Source: Novosphingobium sp. HII-3 (GTDB lineage: Bacteria; Pseudomonadota; Alphaproteobacteria; Sphingomonadales; Sphingomonadaceae). From it: DNA of 64,000 nt. This document shows positions 50,751 through 59,563 of this stretch, in pieces; position 1 is the stretch's first letter; each line of letters starts with the position of its first letter. Where the stretch lies: assembly GCF_002916655.1 (NCBI RefSeq), contig NZ_PPSM01000025.1, forward strand, positions 248,001-312,000. Reading direction: 5' to 3'. Under the pieces are notes generated by a model. That model did no database searches, had not been told where the DNA came from, and saw only the letters and a program-made list of their open reading frames with translations. Made by a program: the position numbers and the translations under genes.

Positions 50751-51178
50751 GACCGCAGCTTCCATTCCTCCACGCCCGCAAGAAAGTCGGGGGGGAGCGC
50801 CTCCGGCCCATCCTCGCCTACGGCGACCATTGTCGAGCGCGCGAAGGCCACCAGGCGGCCGTTCTGGCGCAGCAGCTGCACGAGGCCGTGGCTGGAGCGC
50901 CCCACCCGCTCCACCGCGCTGTGGACCTGCAGCGTATCGGGATAGTGACCCTCCCCGAGGTATTCGATCCCCAGGCTGACGATCATGGAGGAGAAACCGC
51001 TCAGAATGTCGCGATACCCGCAGGCGCGGTGGAACCGCACGCGACCGTCTTCCAGATAGGCGGCCATCGCCACGTTGTTGATGTGCATGTTCAGGTCGAG
51101 ATCGGCGAAACGCGGTTCGATCTCGGAGAAGAACGGGTAGCGTGCGGGGTCGAGCAGCGCGGGATCAGGCTTCGGCAT
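50747..51178 (-). CDS. Acyl-CoA thioesterase, 4HBT family
   Basis: A 143-residue hot-dog protein from [16 protein letters not shown]. The block [20 protein letters not shown] holds the YbgC-like Asp-x-N-x-H pattern; [11 protein letters not shown] and [11 protein letters not shown] follow. It should hydrolyse 4-hydroxybenzoyl-CoA-like or other acyl-CoA thioesters; the substrate is open. It is coupled to the ferredoxin gene and lies 54 bases after the popZ-like gene on the same strand. Confidence 0.88.
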   Translation of the reverse strand: MPKPDPALLDPARYPFFSEIEPRFADLDLNMHINNVAMAAYLEDGRVRFHRACGYRDILSGFSSMIVSLGIEYLGEGHYPDTLQVHSAVERVGRSSHGLVQLLRQNGRLVAFARSTMVAVGEDGPEALPPDFLAGVEEWKLRS

Positions 51179-51232
51179 GCCCGCAAGGTAGGAAGCGGAC
51201 CGGCGAAGGTCCACCCTTGAGCCGCAGGTGGC

Positions 51233-51685
51233 TTAACCCTTCTTGCCGACGATGCGCGCGATTTCCGCAGCGACCAGACGTTCCACCATCTGCGGCAGGT
51301 TGCGATCCAGCCAGTCGGCCAACGCCGGACGGAGCAGTTCGCGGGTCAGCGATTCCAATGACGTTTCCCCGGAACGCACGATCTGAGGCTGTGCGCCCGG
51401 TTCCGACAGCATGGCGAGGGCCGCCAGCGATTCGCGCATCGATTCGCGTGCATGGTCATGCAGCAACGGCGCCTCTTCCGGTTCGGGCGACGAGGGGAGC
51501 TGCGCCGTTTCCGGCAATTCGAGGACATCGTCCTCCTCCAGGTCCTCACCCTCGAACAGGGCTTCGGCATCGCGCGTCAGCCGCTCGGTCCGGCTGGTGC
51601 GGGTGTCAAGGCGGCTGTCGCGCGCGATGACCTGCTTGATCGACTGGAGGATCTCCTCGACCGAAGGTTCACCGTTCTGACGCAT
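51233..51685 (-). CDS. popZ: PopZ-like (DUF2497) polar organising protein
   Basis: A 150-residue protein from MRQNGEPSVEEILQSIKQVI. It has the PopZ layout: an N-terminal helix (SVEEILQSIKQVIARD, 8-23) for partner binding, an acidic proline-containing middle (about 40-85: EGEDLEEDD, SSPEPEEAP), and a C-terminal helical region (about 108-147, SLESLTRELLRPAL and WLDRNLPQMVERLV) for oligomerisation. Caulobacter PopZ (177 residues) tethers ParB-parS to the pole. The parABS system lies in the same window. Upstream is tolC, the same position as in other alphaproteobacteria. Confidence 0.8.
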   Translation of the reverse strand: MRQNGEPSVEEILQSIKQVIARDSRLDTRTSRTERLTRDAEALFEGEDLEEDDVLELPETAQLPSSPEPEEAPLLHDHARESMRESLAALAMLSEPGAQPQIVRSGETSLESLTRELLRPALADWLDRNLPQMVERLVAAEIARIVGKKG

Positions 51686-51735
51686 CTGTGCCTTGTCCCC
51701 GTTCAGCGCATACGAAGCCGTTCCCCTAAACGGGA

Positions 51736-53202
51736 TCACGGCTCCTGCGAAGCGGGAATCTTGCCGTCCTGGACAGGCGTGTCAATGGTGCTGGTCGACC
51801 GCACGACCGGCGCATCGTCATCGTCCCAGTCGAAGAACTTGCCACGCACCCGTTCATAGTTGACGTTCGGGTCGTAGAGAACGCCTCCGTCCAGGTTGAG
51901 GTCCCGGGCTTCGGCCCTGCCCATGGCGGCGAGGAGCGTGAAGCCGGCCACATAGGCGTCGCGCCGCGCCGTCACGAGAGTGACCTGGGCGTTGAGCAGT
52001 TCCTGTTCGGCATCGAGGATGTCCAGCACCGTGCGCCTGCCGACCGAGTTTTCCGCGCGGACGCCTTCAAGACTGAGCGCGGCGGCATCGACCGCAACCT
52101 GCGAGGAACGGATGAGGTCGTTGGAGGCGACGTAGGCGGTGAAGGCGGAGCGCACCTGCGCGATGACGTCGCGTTCCGTAGCGATCTCCTGCTCCAGCGC
52201 CGCCGATGCGTTGGCCTGTGCCTGGCGGCGCTGGGCCGCCGGCAGTCCACCCTGGAAGATGGGAATGGAGAGCTGGGCACCGGCCTGCGCGGCGGTGTCG
52301 GTCTGCGACACGCCGGAACTCGGCACACCCCGGGCCAGGGTGTTGAAGTAGTTGTTGTAACTGCCCTGACCGAACAGGCTCAGCGTCGGCAGGCGACCGG
52401 CACCGGCGACATCGATGTCCTTGTCGGCGGCGCGGCTCCGTTCCCGGGCGGCGATCAGGTCCGGGTTTGAATCCAGCGCCATCGCCGAGGCGTTGTCGGC
52501 ATCGGCGGGAAGGCCGGGCAGCGGCGGCGGCGGCTCGAGGGTTTCGGGCGCATGGCCGACGAGCTGTATGTAAGTTTCGCGAGCGGCGGCGAGATTCGCC
52601 TCCGCCGTCAGCAAGTCGCTCTGCGCGACGGCAAGGCGGGACTGGGACTGGGCCACGTCCGTGCGGGTGAGATTGCCGATCTCGAAGCGATCGCTCGTCG
52701 CCTCGAGGTTGGTGCGCAGCACGGAGACGTTCTTGCGGTTCAGTCCGACGATCGCTTCGGTGCGGATCACGTCCATGTAGGCGGCAACGACCTGCGAGAA
52801 AACCGAAGCCTCTGTCGCCCGGAGGTCGGCCTGGCCGGCGGCGACGCGGATCTTCGCGGCCTTGATGCCGTTCTTGACCGCGCCACCCGAATAGATCGGT
52901 ACGCCGATCTGGCCATCGGCGGTGAACACCTGGGTCGGCGCGTTGAACGAGTTTTCGCTCTGCTTGAGGAAGCGGGTGTACGTGCCGGTCGCAGAGGCGT
53001 TGGGCAGCCCCTGCGCCCTGGCTATCGGCACACCTTCATCGGTTGCGCGCTGCTGGGCGCGCGCCGCCTCCAGGGTCGGATTGGTCTGATATGCCGAAAC
53101 CAGGGCATCGCGCAGAGTGTCGGCCTGCGCAGGAGCGCCCGCCGCCGTCAGTATCAGACATCCCCCCGCGAGAAGCCCGGCGCGCTTAGCGAACCGGGCC
53201 AT
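51736..53202 (-). CDS. tolC: TolC-family outer membrane channel
   Basis: A 488-residue protein with a signal peptide ending near residue 27 (APAQA). Two repeated outer-membrane-efflux domains are visible, starting at LRDALVSAYQTNPTLEAA and NASAMALDSNPDLIAA; the long helical regions contain NRKNVSVLRTNLEATSDRFE and NSVGRRTVLDILDAEQELL. It forms the trimeric exit duct for type I secretion and efflux. The acidic tail (DWDDDDAP) is extra. No membrane-fusion partner is adjacent. It starts two bases after the pcm-like gene. Confidence 0.93.
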   Translation of the reverse strand: MARFAKRAGLLAGGCLILTAAGAPAQADTLRDALVSAYQTNPTLEAARAQQRATDEGVPIARAQGLPNASATGTYTRFLKQSENSFNAPTQVFTADGQIGVPIYSGGAVKNGIKAAKIRVAAGQADLRATEASVFSQVVAAYMDVIRTEAIVGLNRKNVSVLRTNLEATSDRFEIGNLTRTDVAQSQSRLAVAQSDLLTAEANLAAARETYIQLVGHAPETLEPPPPLPGLPADADNASAMALDSNPDLIAARERSRAADKDIDVAGAGRLPTLSLFGQGSYNNYFNTLARGVPSSGVSQTDTAAQAGAQLSIPIFQGGLPAAQRRQAQANASAALEQEIATERDVIAQVRSAFTAYVASNDLIRSSQVAVDAAALSLEGVRAENSVGRRTVLDILDAEQELLNAQVTLVTARRDAYVAGFTLLAAMGRAEARDLNLDGGVLYDPNVNYERVRGKFFDWDDDDAPVVRSTSTIDTPVQDGKIPASQEP

Positions 53203-53204
53203 GT

Positions 53205-53810
53205 TCAGAAGCTCCAGCGTTTGGGAGCGGCGAATTCGGGCAGAGCCGGAATTCCGATTTCCGCAAGCGGCAACAGCGTGACGGCGCCGGCCGCCTTGGT
53301 GCCGGCAGCGAGACGGGTTACGCCGCGCTCGACCAGACCGGTCACCACGCGGCCCCCTTCGGCCAGACGCGCGCACAGGGCGTCCGGAAGCACTTCGATT
53401 GCGCCGTCGATCACGATGAGGCTGTAATCTCCGTCACCGGCGTCTGCCGCCGCTTCCGGAGCGACAGCGGAAAGCGAGCCGACGAACGGACGAAGCAGCG
53501 TCGCGAGATAGCCTCCCCCGTCGCCAACGAGCAGCGCCTTGTCCTCCACGGAGGGCGCGGCTTCGCTCAGCATCATGCCCTGAACCAGAGGAGCGGCAAG
53601 CGAGCGGCCGTTGCCCAGCGGCACCGCGCGGTCGATGTAAGCGGCATCGCGCAGTTCGGTCGGGACGAAATTCTCCCGCGGCACCCGTGCCATCGCTTCG
53701 AGCACCCACGGCTCATTCACGCCGCTGGTGCGCAGCTGGCTGGAGATCATGGTCCGGCGGGCTTCTTCGAAGGTGCTGGCGTGGGCGGACCGGTCCTCGG
53801 TCAGGGTCAT
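53205..53810 (-). CDS. Protein-L-isoaspartate O-methyltransferase-like protein, reduced SAM motif
   Basis: A 201-residue protein. The N-terminal half is like Pcm: RTMISSQLRTSGV, VPRENFVP, YIDRAVPLGNGRSLAAPLVQGMML. The SAM motif I, normally EIGTGSGY, reads LLVGDGGGYLATLL and the following acidic residue is not evident, so cofactor binding may be weak or lost. Later methyltransferase strands (YSLIVIDGAIEVLP) are kept. This short pcm-like gene in front of tolC is common in alphaproteobacteria. Repair of isoaspartate is uncertain. Confidence 0.8.
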   Translation of the reverse strand: MTLTEDRSAHASTFEEARRTMISSQLRTSGVNEPWVLEAMARVPRENFVPTELRDAAYIDRAVPLGNGRSLAAPLVQGMMLSEAAPSVEDKALLVGDGGGYLATLLRPFVGSLSAVAPEAAADAGDGDYSLIVIDGAIEVLPDALCARLAEGGRVVTGLVERGVTRLAAGTKAAGAVTLLPLAEIGIPALPEFAAPKRWSF

Positions 53811-54036
53811 CTGCGTATTTCCTCACTCGCTCGCGAAAGAAGCGGGAATACGCTGCACTCGCGGCTACGGCACTGATGCCGCGCTTCTATGCCAAGCGGC
53901 CTCTCAGGCCAAGCCCTATGCGACGACACTGGTCGATCCGATCAAGCACTTTGACGATCACCCCCGCCCGCCTTATGGAGCGGCGCAAATCCGACGTTAT
54001 CCGCCCGCACGGGACAAGAAACGGAGCGCATTTTCC

Positions 54037-55557
54037 ATGGCAGAAATGGTCACCATCCGCGAAGAGGACCTCATCGAGTCCGTCGCCGATGCCTTGCAGT
54101 ACATCAGCTATTACCACCCGATGGACTATATCCGCGCGCTCGGCGACGCCTACGAGGCTGAGGAAGGCCCGGCGGCGAAGGACGCCATCGCCCAGATCCT
54201 GACGAACAGCCGCATGTGCGCCGAAGGGCACCGCCCGATCTGCCAGGATACCGGCATCGTCAATGTCTTCATCGAGTGGGGTCAGAACTGCCGCCTCGAG
54301 TCCGATCGCAGCTTGCAGGACGTCGTCGATGACGGCGTGCGCCGCGCCTACAACCACCCCGAGAACCGCCTGCGCGCCTCGGTGCTGGCCGATCCCGCGT
54401 TCACCCGCCGTAATACCAGGGACAACACGCCGTGCGTGCTGTCGGTCAGCATGGTGCCGGGCTCGAAGGTCTCGGTGGACGTCGCGGCCAAGGGCGGCGG
54501 CTCGGAGAACAAGTCCAAGTTCAAGATGATGAACCCGAGCGATTCCATCGTCGACTGGGTGATCGAGATGCTGCCGCAGATGGGCGCGGGCTGGTGCCCG
54601 CCGGGCATGCTGGGCATCGGCATCGGCGGCACCGCTGAGCACTGCGTCAAGCTCGCCAAGCAGAGCCTGATGGAGCCGATCGACATGGCCCAGCTCAAGC
54701 AGCGCGGCCCTCAGAACGACATAGAGGCGCTGCGCATCGAGATCTTCGACAAGGTCAACGCGCTCGGCATCGGTGCGCAGGGCCTTGGCGGCCTTGCCAC
54801 CATCCTCGACGTCAAGATCCTCGACTGGCCGTGCCACGCCGCGGGCAAGCCGGTCGCGATGATCCCCAACTGCGCCGCCACCCGCCACGCGCACTTCACG
54901 CTCGACGGTTCGGGCCCGAGCTTCCTCGAAACCCCGAAGCTGGACGAGTGGCCGAAGGTCGAGTGGAAGCCCAGCAAGGAAGCGAAGCGCGTCAACCTCG
55001 ACACGCTGACCGCCGAAGAAGTGCAGGGCTGGAAGCAGGGCGATCGCCTGCTGCTCAACGGCAAGATGCTGACCGGCCGTGACGCCGCGCACAAGCGCAT
55101 CGCCGACATGCTGGCGAAGGGTGAGGAACTGCCCGTCGATTTCAGGGGCCGGGTGATCTACTACGTCGGCCCGGTCGATCCGGTGCGCGAGGAAGTCGTC
55201 GGCCCGGCGGGCCCGACCACCGCGACGCGCATGGACAAGTTCTCCGACACCATGCTTGACCTCGGCCTGCTGGCCAGCATCGGCAAGTCCGAGCGCGGCC
55301 CGGCAGCGACCGCGTCGATCGCGAAGCACAAGTCCGCCTACCTGATGGCCGTCGGTGGCGCGGCCTACCTCGTCTCGCGCGCGATCAAGGAAGCCAAGGT
55401 CGTCGGCTTCGAGGACCTCGGCATGGAAGCGATCTACGAGTTCACCGTCGAGGACATGCCCGTGACCGTCGCCGTCGACAGCGAGGGCAACAACGTCCAC
55501 ACGCTGGCCCCGCCGGTGTGGAAGGCGAGGATCGCGGAAGAGCAACTGCTGGTCTGA
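54037..55557 (+). CDS. Fumarate hydratase class I (Fe-S)
   Basis: A 506-residue iron-sulfur fumarase of the FumA type, from MAEMVTIREEDLIES. The alpha domain has PICQDTG with a cluster cysteine (Cys69); the other candidates are in GWCPPGMLGIGIGG and NCAATRH. The beta domain carries GGAAYLVSRAIKEAK and VEDMPVTVAVDSEG. It hydrates fumarate to malate in the citric acid cycle and is sensitive to oxygen stress. GGAG lies about 13 bases before the ATG. The 226-base gap upstream, shared with the divergent pcm-like gene, holds the promoter. Confidence 0.94.
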   Translation: MAEMVTIREEDLIESVADALQYISYYHPMDYIRALGDAYEAEEGPAAKDAIAQILTNSRMCAEGHRPICQDTGIVNVFIEWGQNCRLESDRSLQDVVDDGVRRAYNHPENRLRASVLADPAFTRRNTRDNTPCVLSVSMVPGSKVSVDVAAKGGGSENKSKFKMMNPSDSIVDWVIEMLPQMGAGWCPPGMLGIGIGGTAEHCVKLAKQSLMEPIDMAQLKQRGPQNDIEALRIEIFDKVNALGIGAQGLGGLATILDVKILDWPCHAAGKPVAMIPNCAATRHAHFTLDGSGPSFLETPKLDEWPKVEWKPSKEAKRVNLDTLTAEEVQGWKQGDRLLLNGKMLTGRDAAHKRIADMLAKGEELPVDFRGRVIYYVGPVDPVREEVVGPAGPTTATRMDKFSDTMLDLGLLASIGKSERGPAATASIAKHKSAYLMAVGGAAYLVSRAIKEAKVVGFEDLGMEAIYEFTVEDMPVTVAVDSEGNNVHTLAPPVWKARIAEEQLLV

Positions 55558-55688
55558 TGATGGCTCCGTGGCTCCGGCACCGGTCTGGAGCCACGGCGCT
55601 GCCCTCCTCCTCACCCTTCGACCAACAACAAACCTCGTCCGACCGATGCGCTGGTGCGGTGAAGCGTTTTCGCGCTAGACCCGGTAGA

Positions 55689-56999
55689 ATGTCCCACGCT
55701 GCATCCTTCCCCCGCGTCCCTGCGCGGACCGTGCTCCTGTCACTGGCGGCCTTGTGGGCCTGCTACTTCATCGTTGCGAGCCTGCGCGGTCTCGTCATGG
55801 GGTTCGACCTCGACTGGCCGATCCTGTCGCGGCGCCTGACGATCTGCATCGTGTCCATGCTGGTGATGGCCGCCGTATGGCCCCTTCTCCAGCTGCTGGA
55901 GCGCAAGTCCGGCGGGGCCCGGCTGGCGATCGTGCTGGTCGGCGCCTTGCCGCTCTCGCTGGCGCTCAGCGTCGTGAACGATGTCATCTTCGCCGATCTT
56001 CAGCACAGGGCCTATGGTGACGAGGAGGATGTCGCGGCCATGAAGGCGGGGAACGTGCGCATATCGCGTGACGAGGCGGGCAACATCCTGGTGGACCTGC
56101 CCAAGATCAATCCGCCCGCTCCCCCCGCTCCGCCCCTGCCCGGGGCATCGGAAGAGCCGCCGCCGCCCCCGGCCCCGCCGACGGAGGAGGCGCCGCCAGA
56201 GCGGGGCGCGGCCATAACGATCAAGACCGGATCGTTCCTCGGCTACAACATCGGGCACTGGGCAGCCATCGCCGACACGGCGTTTGGCCGATACTTCCTC
56301 GTGCTGGCATGGGCCGCGCTTTACTTTGCCCTGGCCAAAGCCGAGGAAGCCCGCGCCGCCGAGCGTCGGGAGGGGGAATACCGACGCGCTGCGGAGGCGG
56401 CGGAGCTGCGGTCCCTGCGCTATCAGGTGAATCCGCACTTCCTGTTCAACACGCTCAATTCCCTTTCGGCCCTCGTCATGGTCGGGCGGCAGGACGACGC
56501 GGAAGAGATGATCCAGACCCTTTCCACCTTCTATCGGCGTACGCTGTCCGGGGATCCCACCAACGATTTGTCCCTGGTTGACGAGATCGAGCTGCAGCGG
56601 CTCTACTTCGCGATCGAGGCGGTACGGTTCCCCAATCGATTGCTCACGCATATCGATGTTGACGAGGCCGTGCGCGATGCGAAAGTTCCCGGCATGATCC
56701 TGCAGCCCATCGTTGAGAACTCCGTGAAGTACGCCGTTGCCGCCACGCAGCAACCCGTCACGATCGCCATCGAGGCGCGCCGCGAAGGCGGCCAGCTGGT
56801 GATTACCGTCCATGACGATGGACCGGGCGGCAGCCGCGATCCGAAAGTCCGGGCGGAAGGCTGCGGCATCGGCCTTGCCAACGTGCGCGATCGTCTCCGC
56901 GCGCGCTACGGAGAGGCGGGCACTCTCACCTTCGGCAAGCTGCCCGGGGGCGGCTTCGCAACGGTGCTGCGCATGCCGCTGGAGGCCGGGAATGTCTGA
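55689..56999 (+). CDS. LytS/AlgZ-type sensor histidine kinase
   Basis: A 436-residue membrane kinase. Four hydrophobic segments: about 13-34, 46-70, 78-97, and 199-216. Between the third and fourth is a hydrophilic loop with a proline-rich part at 142-170 (PPAPPAPPLPG, then PPPPPAPP). The kinase core has the phospho-accepting His250 in YQVNPHFLFNTLNSL, typical of the His_kinase (PF06580) group, then VENSVKYAV (N box) and the ATP-lid GIGLANVRDRL. It overlaps its response regulator by 8 bases. Signal unknown. Confidence 0.93.
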   Translation: MSHAASFPRVPARTVLLSLAALWACYFIVASLRGLVMGFDLDWPILSRRLTICIVSMLVMAAVWPLLQLLERKSGGARLAIVLVGALPLSLALSVVNDVIFADLQHRAYGDEEDVAAMKAGNVRISRDEAGNILVDLPKINPPAPPAPPLPGASEEPPPPPAPPTEEAPPERGAAITIKTGSFLGYNIGHWAAIADTAFGRYFLVLAWAALYFALAKAEEARAAERREGEYRRAAEAAELRSLRYQVNPHFLFNTLNSLSALVMVGRQDDAEEMIQTLSTFYRRTLSGDPTNDLSLVDEIELQRLYFAIEAVRFPNRLLTHIDVDEAVRDAKVPGMILQPIVENSVKYAVAATQQPVTIAIEARREGGQLVITVHDDGPGGSRDPKVRAEGCGIGLANVRDRLRARYGEAGTLTFGKLPGGGFATVLRMPLEAGNV

Positions 57000-57738
57000 G
57001 CCGCAGAACGCCGGAGGGCCGTTGCGTACCCTCATCGTCGACGACGAGCCGCTGGCGGTGGAGCGCATGCAAGTGATCTGCGCAAGGATCGAGGGCGTGT
57101 CCGTCATCGGGACCGCAAGCGATGGGCAGGCCGCGCTGCGCCTGATCGACGCACTCTCGCCCGATCTCGTGCTGCTCGATCTCACGATGCCCGAAACAGA
57201 CGGGTTGACTGTCGCGCGCAACCTGGGCGGGAGGGCGAACGCACCGGCGGTGATCTTCGTCACGGCGCACGACGAATTCGCCGTCGAGGCGTTCGATCTC
57301 GACGCTGTGGACTACGTGCTGAAGCCGGTGGCCCCGGATCGGTTGCAAAGGGCGGTCGGGCGCGTGGTGTCACGCCGGGGAGAGCGGTCGCAGCCTTCGC
57401 GCAGCGAGTGGCTGGAGGAGTTCTGGGTGCCGCACCGTTCGGAACTGGTCCGCGTTGCCGCCGCCGAGGTGCAGCGCATCGATGCGGAGCGGGATTACGT
57501 CCGGCTCCATGTCGGGTCGCAGAGCTATCTCCTGCTCCAGACGATCACCAGTCTGGAGGAGCGGCTCGATCCGGAGCAGTTCATCCGCATTCACCGCAGC
57601 TGCATTCTGCAGCGAAGCCATGTCACGGGTCTTCGTCACGAAGGCCTGGGCGTGTGGTCGGCGGAAACGCTTGACGGAGAAGCCTTGCGCATCGGCCGGA
57701 CCTATCTTCCGGCGGTAAAGAAAATGGCGGGCCGTTAA
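56992..57738 (+). CDS. LytTR-family response regulator
   Basis: A 248-residue regulator. The receiver domain (12-125) has the acidic pair Asp17/Asp18, the phospho-acceptor Asp63 in LVLLDLTMPE and Lys111 in YVLKPV. The LytTR DNA-binding domain (about 145-248) shows AEVQRIDAERDYVRLHV, FIRIHRSCILQ and ALRIGRTYLP. It binds imperfect direct repeats in target promoters. Pairs of this sort are autonomous two-component systems; the target is not evident nearby. A terminator overlaps its stop codon. Confidence 0.94.
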   Translation: MSEPQNAGGPLRTLIVDDEPLAVERMQVICARIEGVSVIGTASDGQAALRLIDALSPDLVLLDLTMPETDGLTVARNLGGRANAPAVIFVTAHDEFAVEAFDLDAVDYVLKPVAPDRLQRAVGRVVSRRGERSQPSRSEWLEEFWVPHRSELVRVAAAEVQRIDAERDYVRLHVGSQSYLLLQTITSLEERLDPEQFIRIHRSCILQRSHVTGLRHEGLGVWSAETLDGEALRIGRTYLPAVKKMAGR

Positions 57739-57758
57739 GCCCGCCATCAAGTGTTTTT
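57724..57758 (+). terminator. Terminator of the LytS/LytTR operon
   Basis: ATGGCGGGC and GCCCGCCAT form a nine-base stem around CGTTAA, which includes the stop codon, followed by CAAGTG and then TTTTT. Confidence 0.8.
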
Positions 57759-57799
57759 CCGGGTCTTTTCTCTTTTTGGGACCTCGGTGAAAGGGGGGC

Positions 57800-58114
57800 T
57801 CAGCCGCCGAGACGGGTGCCGTCGTCGGCCCGGGCGATCGCGGTGGCAACCGGTTCGCGGCTGTTCGACAGGGCTTGCTCGTAGCAGGCGTGATCGACCA
57901 TGCCGGCGATGCGCGTTCCAGTGGTCGGGCGGTCGACGCGGCAGACCCTGCGCGCGGCGGTGGTGATCCGCTTGTCCAGTTCGGCCTGGCCGGATGCGGT
58001 CGTCAGGTCGAGGTCGCCGTAAGTCACTTCAATGGACTTCGCGAAAGCGGCGGGCGCGGCGAACAGGCTGACGGTGCAGACAGCGGCGGCGACGATGGCT
58101 TGGGTCTTGAACAT
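57800..58114 (-). CDS. UrcA-family exported protein
   Basis: A 104-residue protein with a signal peptide ending AFA near residue 25, behind the strong site AGGAGGAAAGC. The mature part has the UrcA pattern: VTYGDLDLTTASGQAELDKR, two cysteines (RRVC and HACYEQAL) that probably form a disulfide, and a short tail. Family of unknown function, common in sphingomonads and xanthomonads. It converges on the LytTR gene. Confidence 0.9.
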   Translation of the reverse strand: MFKTQAIVAAAVCTVSLFAAPAAFAKSIEVTYGDLDLTTASGQAELDKRITTAARRVCRVDRPTTGTRIAGMVDHACYEQALSNSREPVATAIARADDGTRLGG

Positions 58115-58374
58115 GATGCTTTCCTCCTCATGGTGTGAGCCTTGGGGAAGAAGGTTCCGTCCGGCTCGATGAGTGTCATGTGCACCACCCGGGGCGGCCC
58201 AGCATCCGGAGGTCGATTTTCAGCCGAGGGGGATCGACAAAGGCAAAGCGCGCCGGACAAGTGACGTTTGCAGCCGACGAACGACATGGAAGATGGCGGG
58301 CGACGGCATCCGTCAGGGACGAATCGCCCTCACCCGTGGCGCTGCGGCGATTCCCGCGCTAGGATTGCGCCCGC

Positions 58375-58644
58375 ATGCTGCCGCTGATCATCGTCTTCTG
58401 CCTTGGGGTGCTCAATTTCGCCGCGCACAGGGCGGTGCTGGACAGCAATCATCCGATGCTGATGCAGGTGCCCTGGTTCTTCCAAACACTGGGCGGCAGG
58501 CTCAGCCTCATCGTGGAGTTCGTGATGCTGCTCGGCGCGCTTGTGATGGTGGCGGCGGGATCGACCGGCTGGGCGCTGGTCTATGTGTTCTACAGCGGCC
58601 TCAATACGCTGTCGGCGTGGCTGATCTTCACCGGTCGGGTATGA
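58375..58644 (+). CDS. Small membrane protein
   Basis: An 89-residue protein from MLPLIIVFCLGVLNFAAHRAV. Three hydrophobic segments (about 2-20, 42-62, 64-85) suggest an integral membrane protein. It looks like a conserved sphingomonad hypothetical protein. It lies 49 bases before the lipid kinase gene on the same strand and may be co-transcribed. The 260 bases upstream, to the divergent urcA gene, show no further clear signal. Confidence 0.7.
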   Translation: MLPLIIVFCLGVLNFAAHRAVLDSNHPMLMQVPWFFQTLGGRLSLIVEFVMLLGALVMVAAGSTGWALVYVFYSGLNTLSAWLIFTGRV

Positions 58645-58693
58645 ACGTCCAAGGCTACGGGAACTTCGCAGGGCATCGGAGGCTTTTTGGCGC

Positions 58694-59563
58694 ATGACAC
58701 CTGCACGCGGCACGAAACCGTCCAAAGTCTGGCTCGTCTGCAATGCGGCCAGCGGCAGCAACAACGATGCGGCCGTCGATGAGCTTGTCCAGGCTTTCGC
58801 AGGCGCCGGAATGACCGTCGACCGCCTCCTGCGGTTCCCGGACGACCCGGCGCCCTCCCCGGCGGATCTGGACGCCGCGGGTGTGGAGATGCTGGCCGTG
58901 TTCGGTGGAGACGGCACCACGCACTCCATCGTCATGAAGGCCTGCGGCTGGGACAAGCCCGTGCTGGTGCTGCCCGGGGGGACGATGAACCTGCTGGCCA
59001 AGCGGATGCATGGCGAAGTGCCCGCTCCCGAGATCGTCGGGCGGCTGACGGGATCGCTGCGTACCGTCCGTCCCAGCGTGATCCGGTCCCGCCACGGGAT
59101 CGGGCTCACCGGCGCGCTGGCCGGGCCCGGTACGGTGTGGAACGAGGTGCGCGAGGCGATGCGGGCGTTGAACGTCATCGATTTCGTGGCTTCCACCCGC
59201 GAAGCCATCGTGCAATCCACCGCCGGCCCCAAGGTTCACTGCGCCGGAATCGATTGCGGCCGGGAGGAAGGCTATGCGGCGATCACGGTGGTCCCGCACG
59301 AGGATGGGCTGCACGCCAGCGGCTATTACGCGGAGTCCCTTGCAGATTATGCCGGGCAAGGCATCGCGCTGCTCAACCGCAACTTTCGCGACGGCCCGCA
59401 TGACGACCTGGGGCGGCATCCACGCCTGCGGCTGGTCTGCCCCGCAGGCGAACAGATGGGCTTGCTGATAGATGGCGAGCCCTTCGACGGGGCCGAAGAA
59501 GAAGAATTCGAGCTGGGCACCTGCGAGGTGGACCTGGTCACGACGAAGGAGTTCGAGACGTAA
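58694..59563 (+). CDS. Diacylglycerol-kinase-family lipid kinase
   Basis: A 289-residue protein. The catalytic domain shows FGGDGTTHSIV at 70-80 and VLPGGTMNLLAKRM at 92-105, the two glycine-rich motifs of the DAGK catalytic family (DgkB, LCB5, YegS). The C-terminal beta domain with LIDGEPFDG near residue 258 is also present. It should phosphorylate a lipid such as diacylglycerol; the substrate is open. The stop codon overlaps the next start (TAATG), so it is coupled to a metallophosphoesterase. Confidence 0.9.
   Translation: MTPARGTKPSKVWLVCNAASGSNNDAAVDELVQAFAGAGMTVDRLLRFPDDPAPSPADLDAAGVEMLAVFGGDGTTHSIVMKACGWDKPVLVLPGGTMNLLAKRMHGEVPAPEIVGRLTGSLRTVRPSVIRSRHGIGLTGALAGPGTVWNEVREAMRALNVIDFVASTREAIVQSTAGPKVHCAGIDCGREEGYAAITVVPHEDGLHASGYYAESLADYAGQGIALLNRNFRDGPHDDLGRHPRLRLVCPAGEQMGLLIDGEPFDGAEEEEFELGTCEVDLVTTKEFET

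Noticed and set aside
53887..55614. A 575-codon open frame antisense to the fumarase gene
   Set aside because: Composition is rich in Arg, Ala and His with no motif; the opposite strand encodes a clear class I fumarase.
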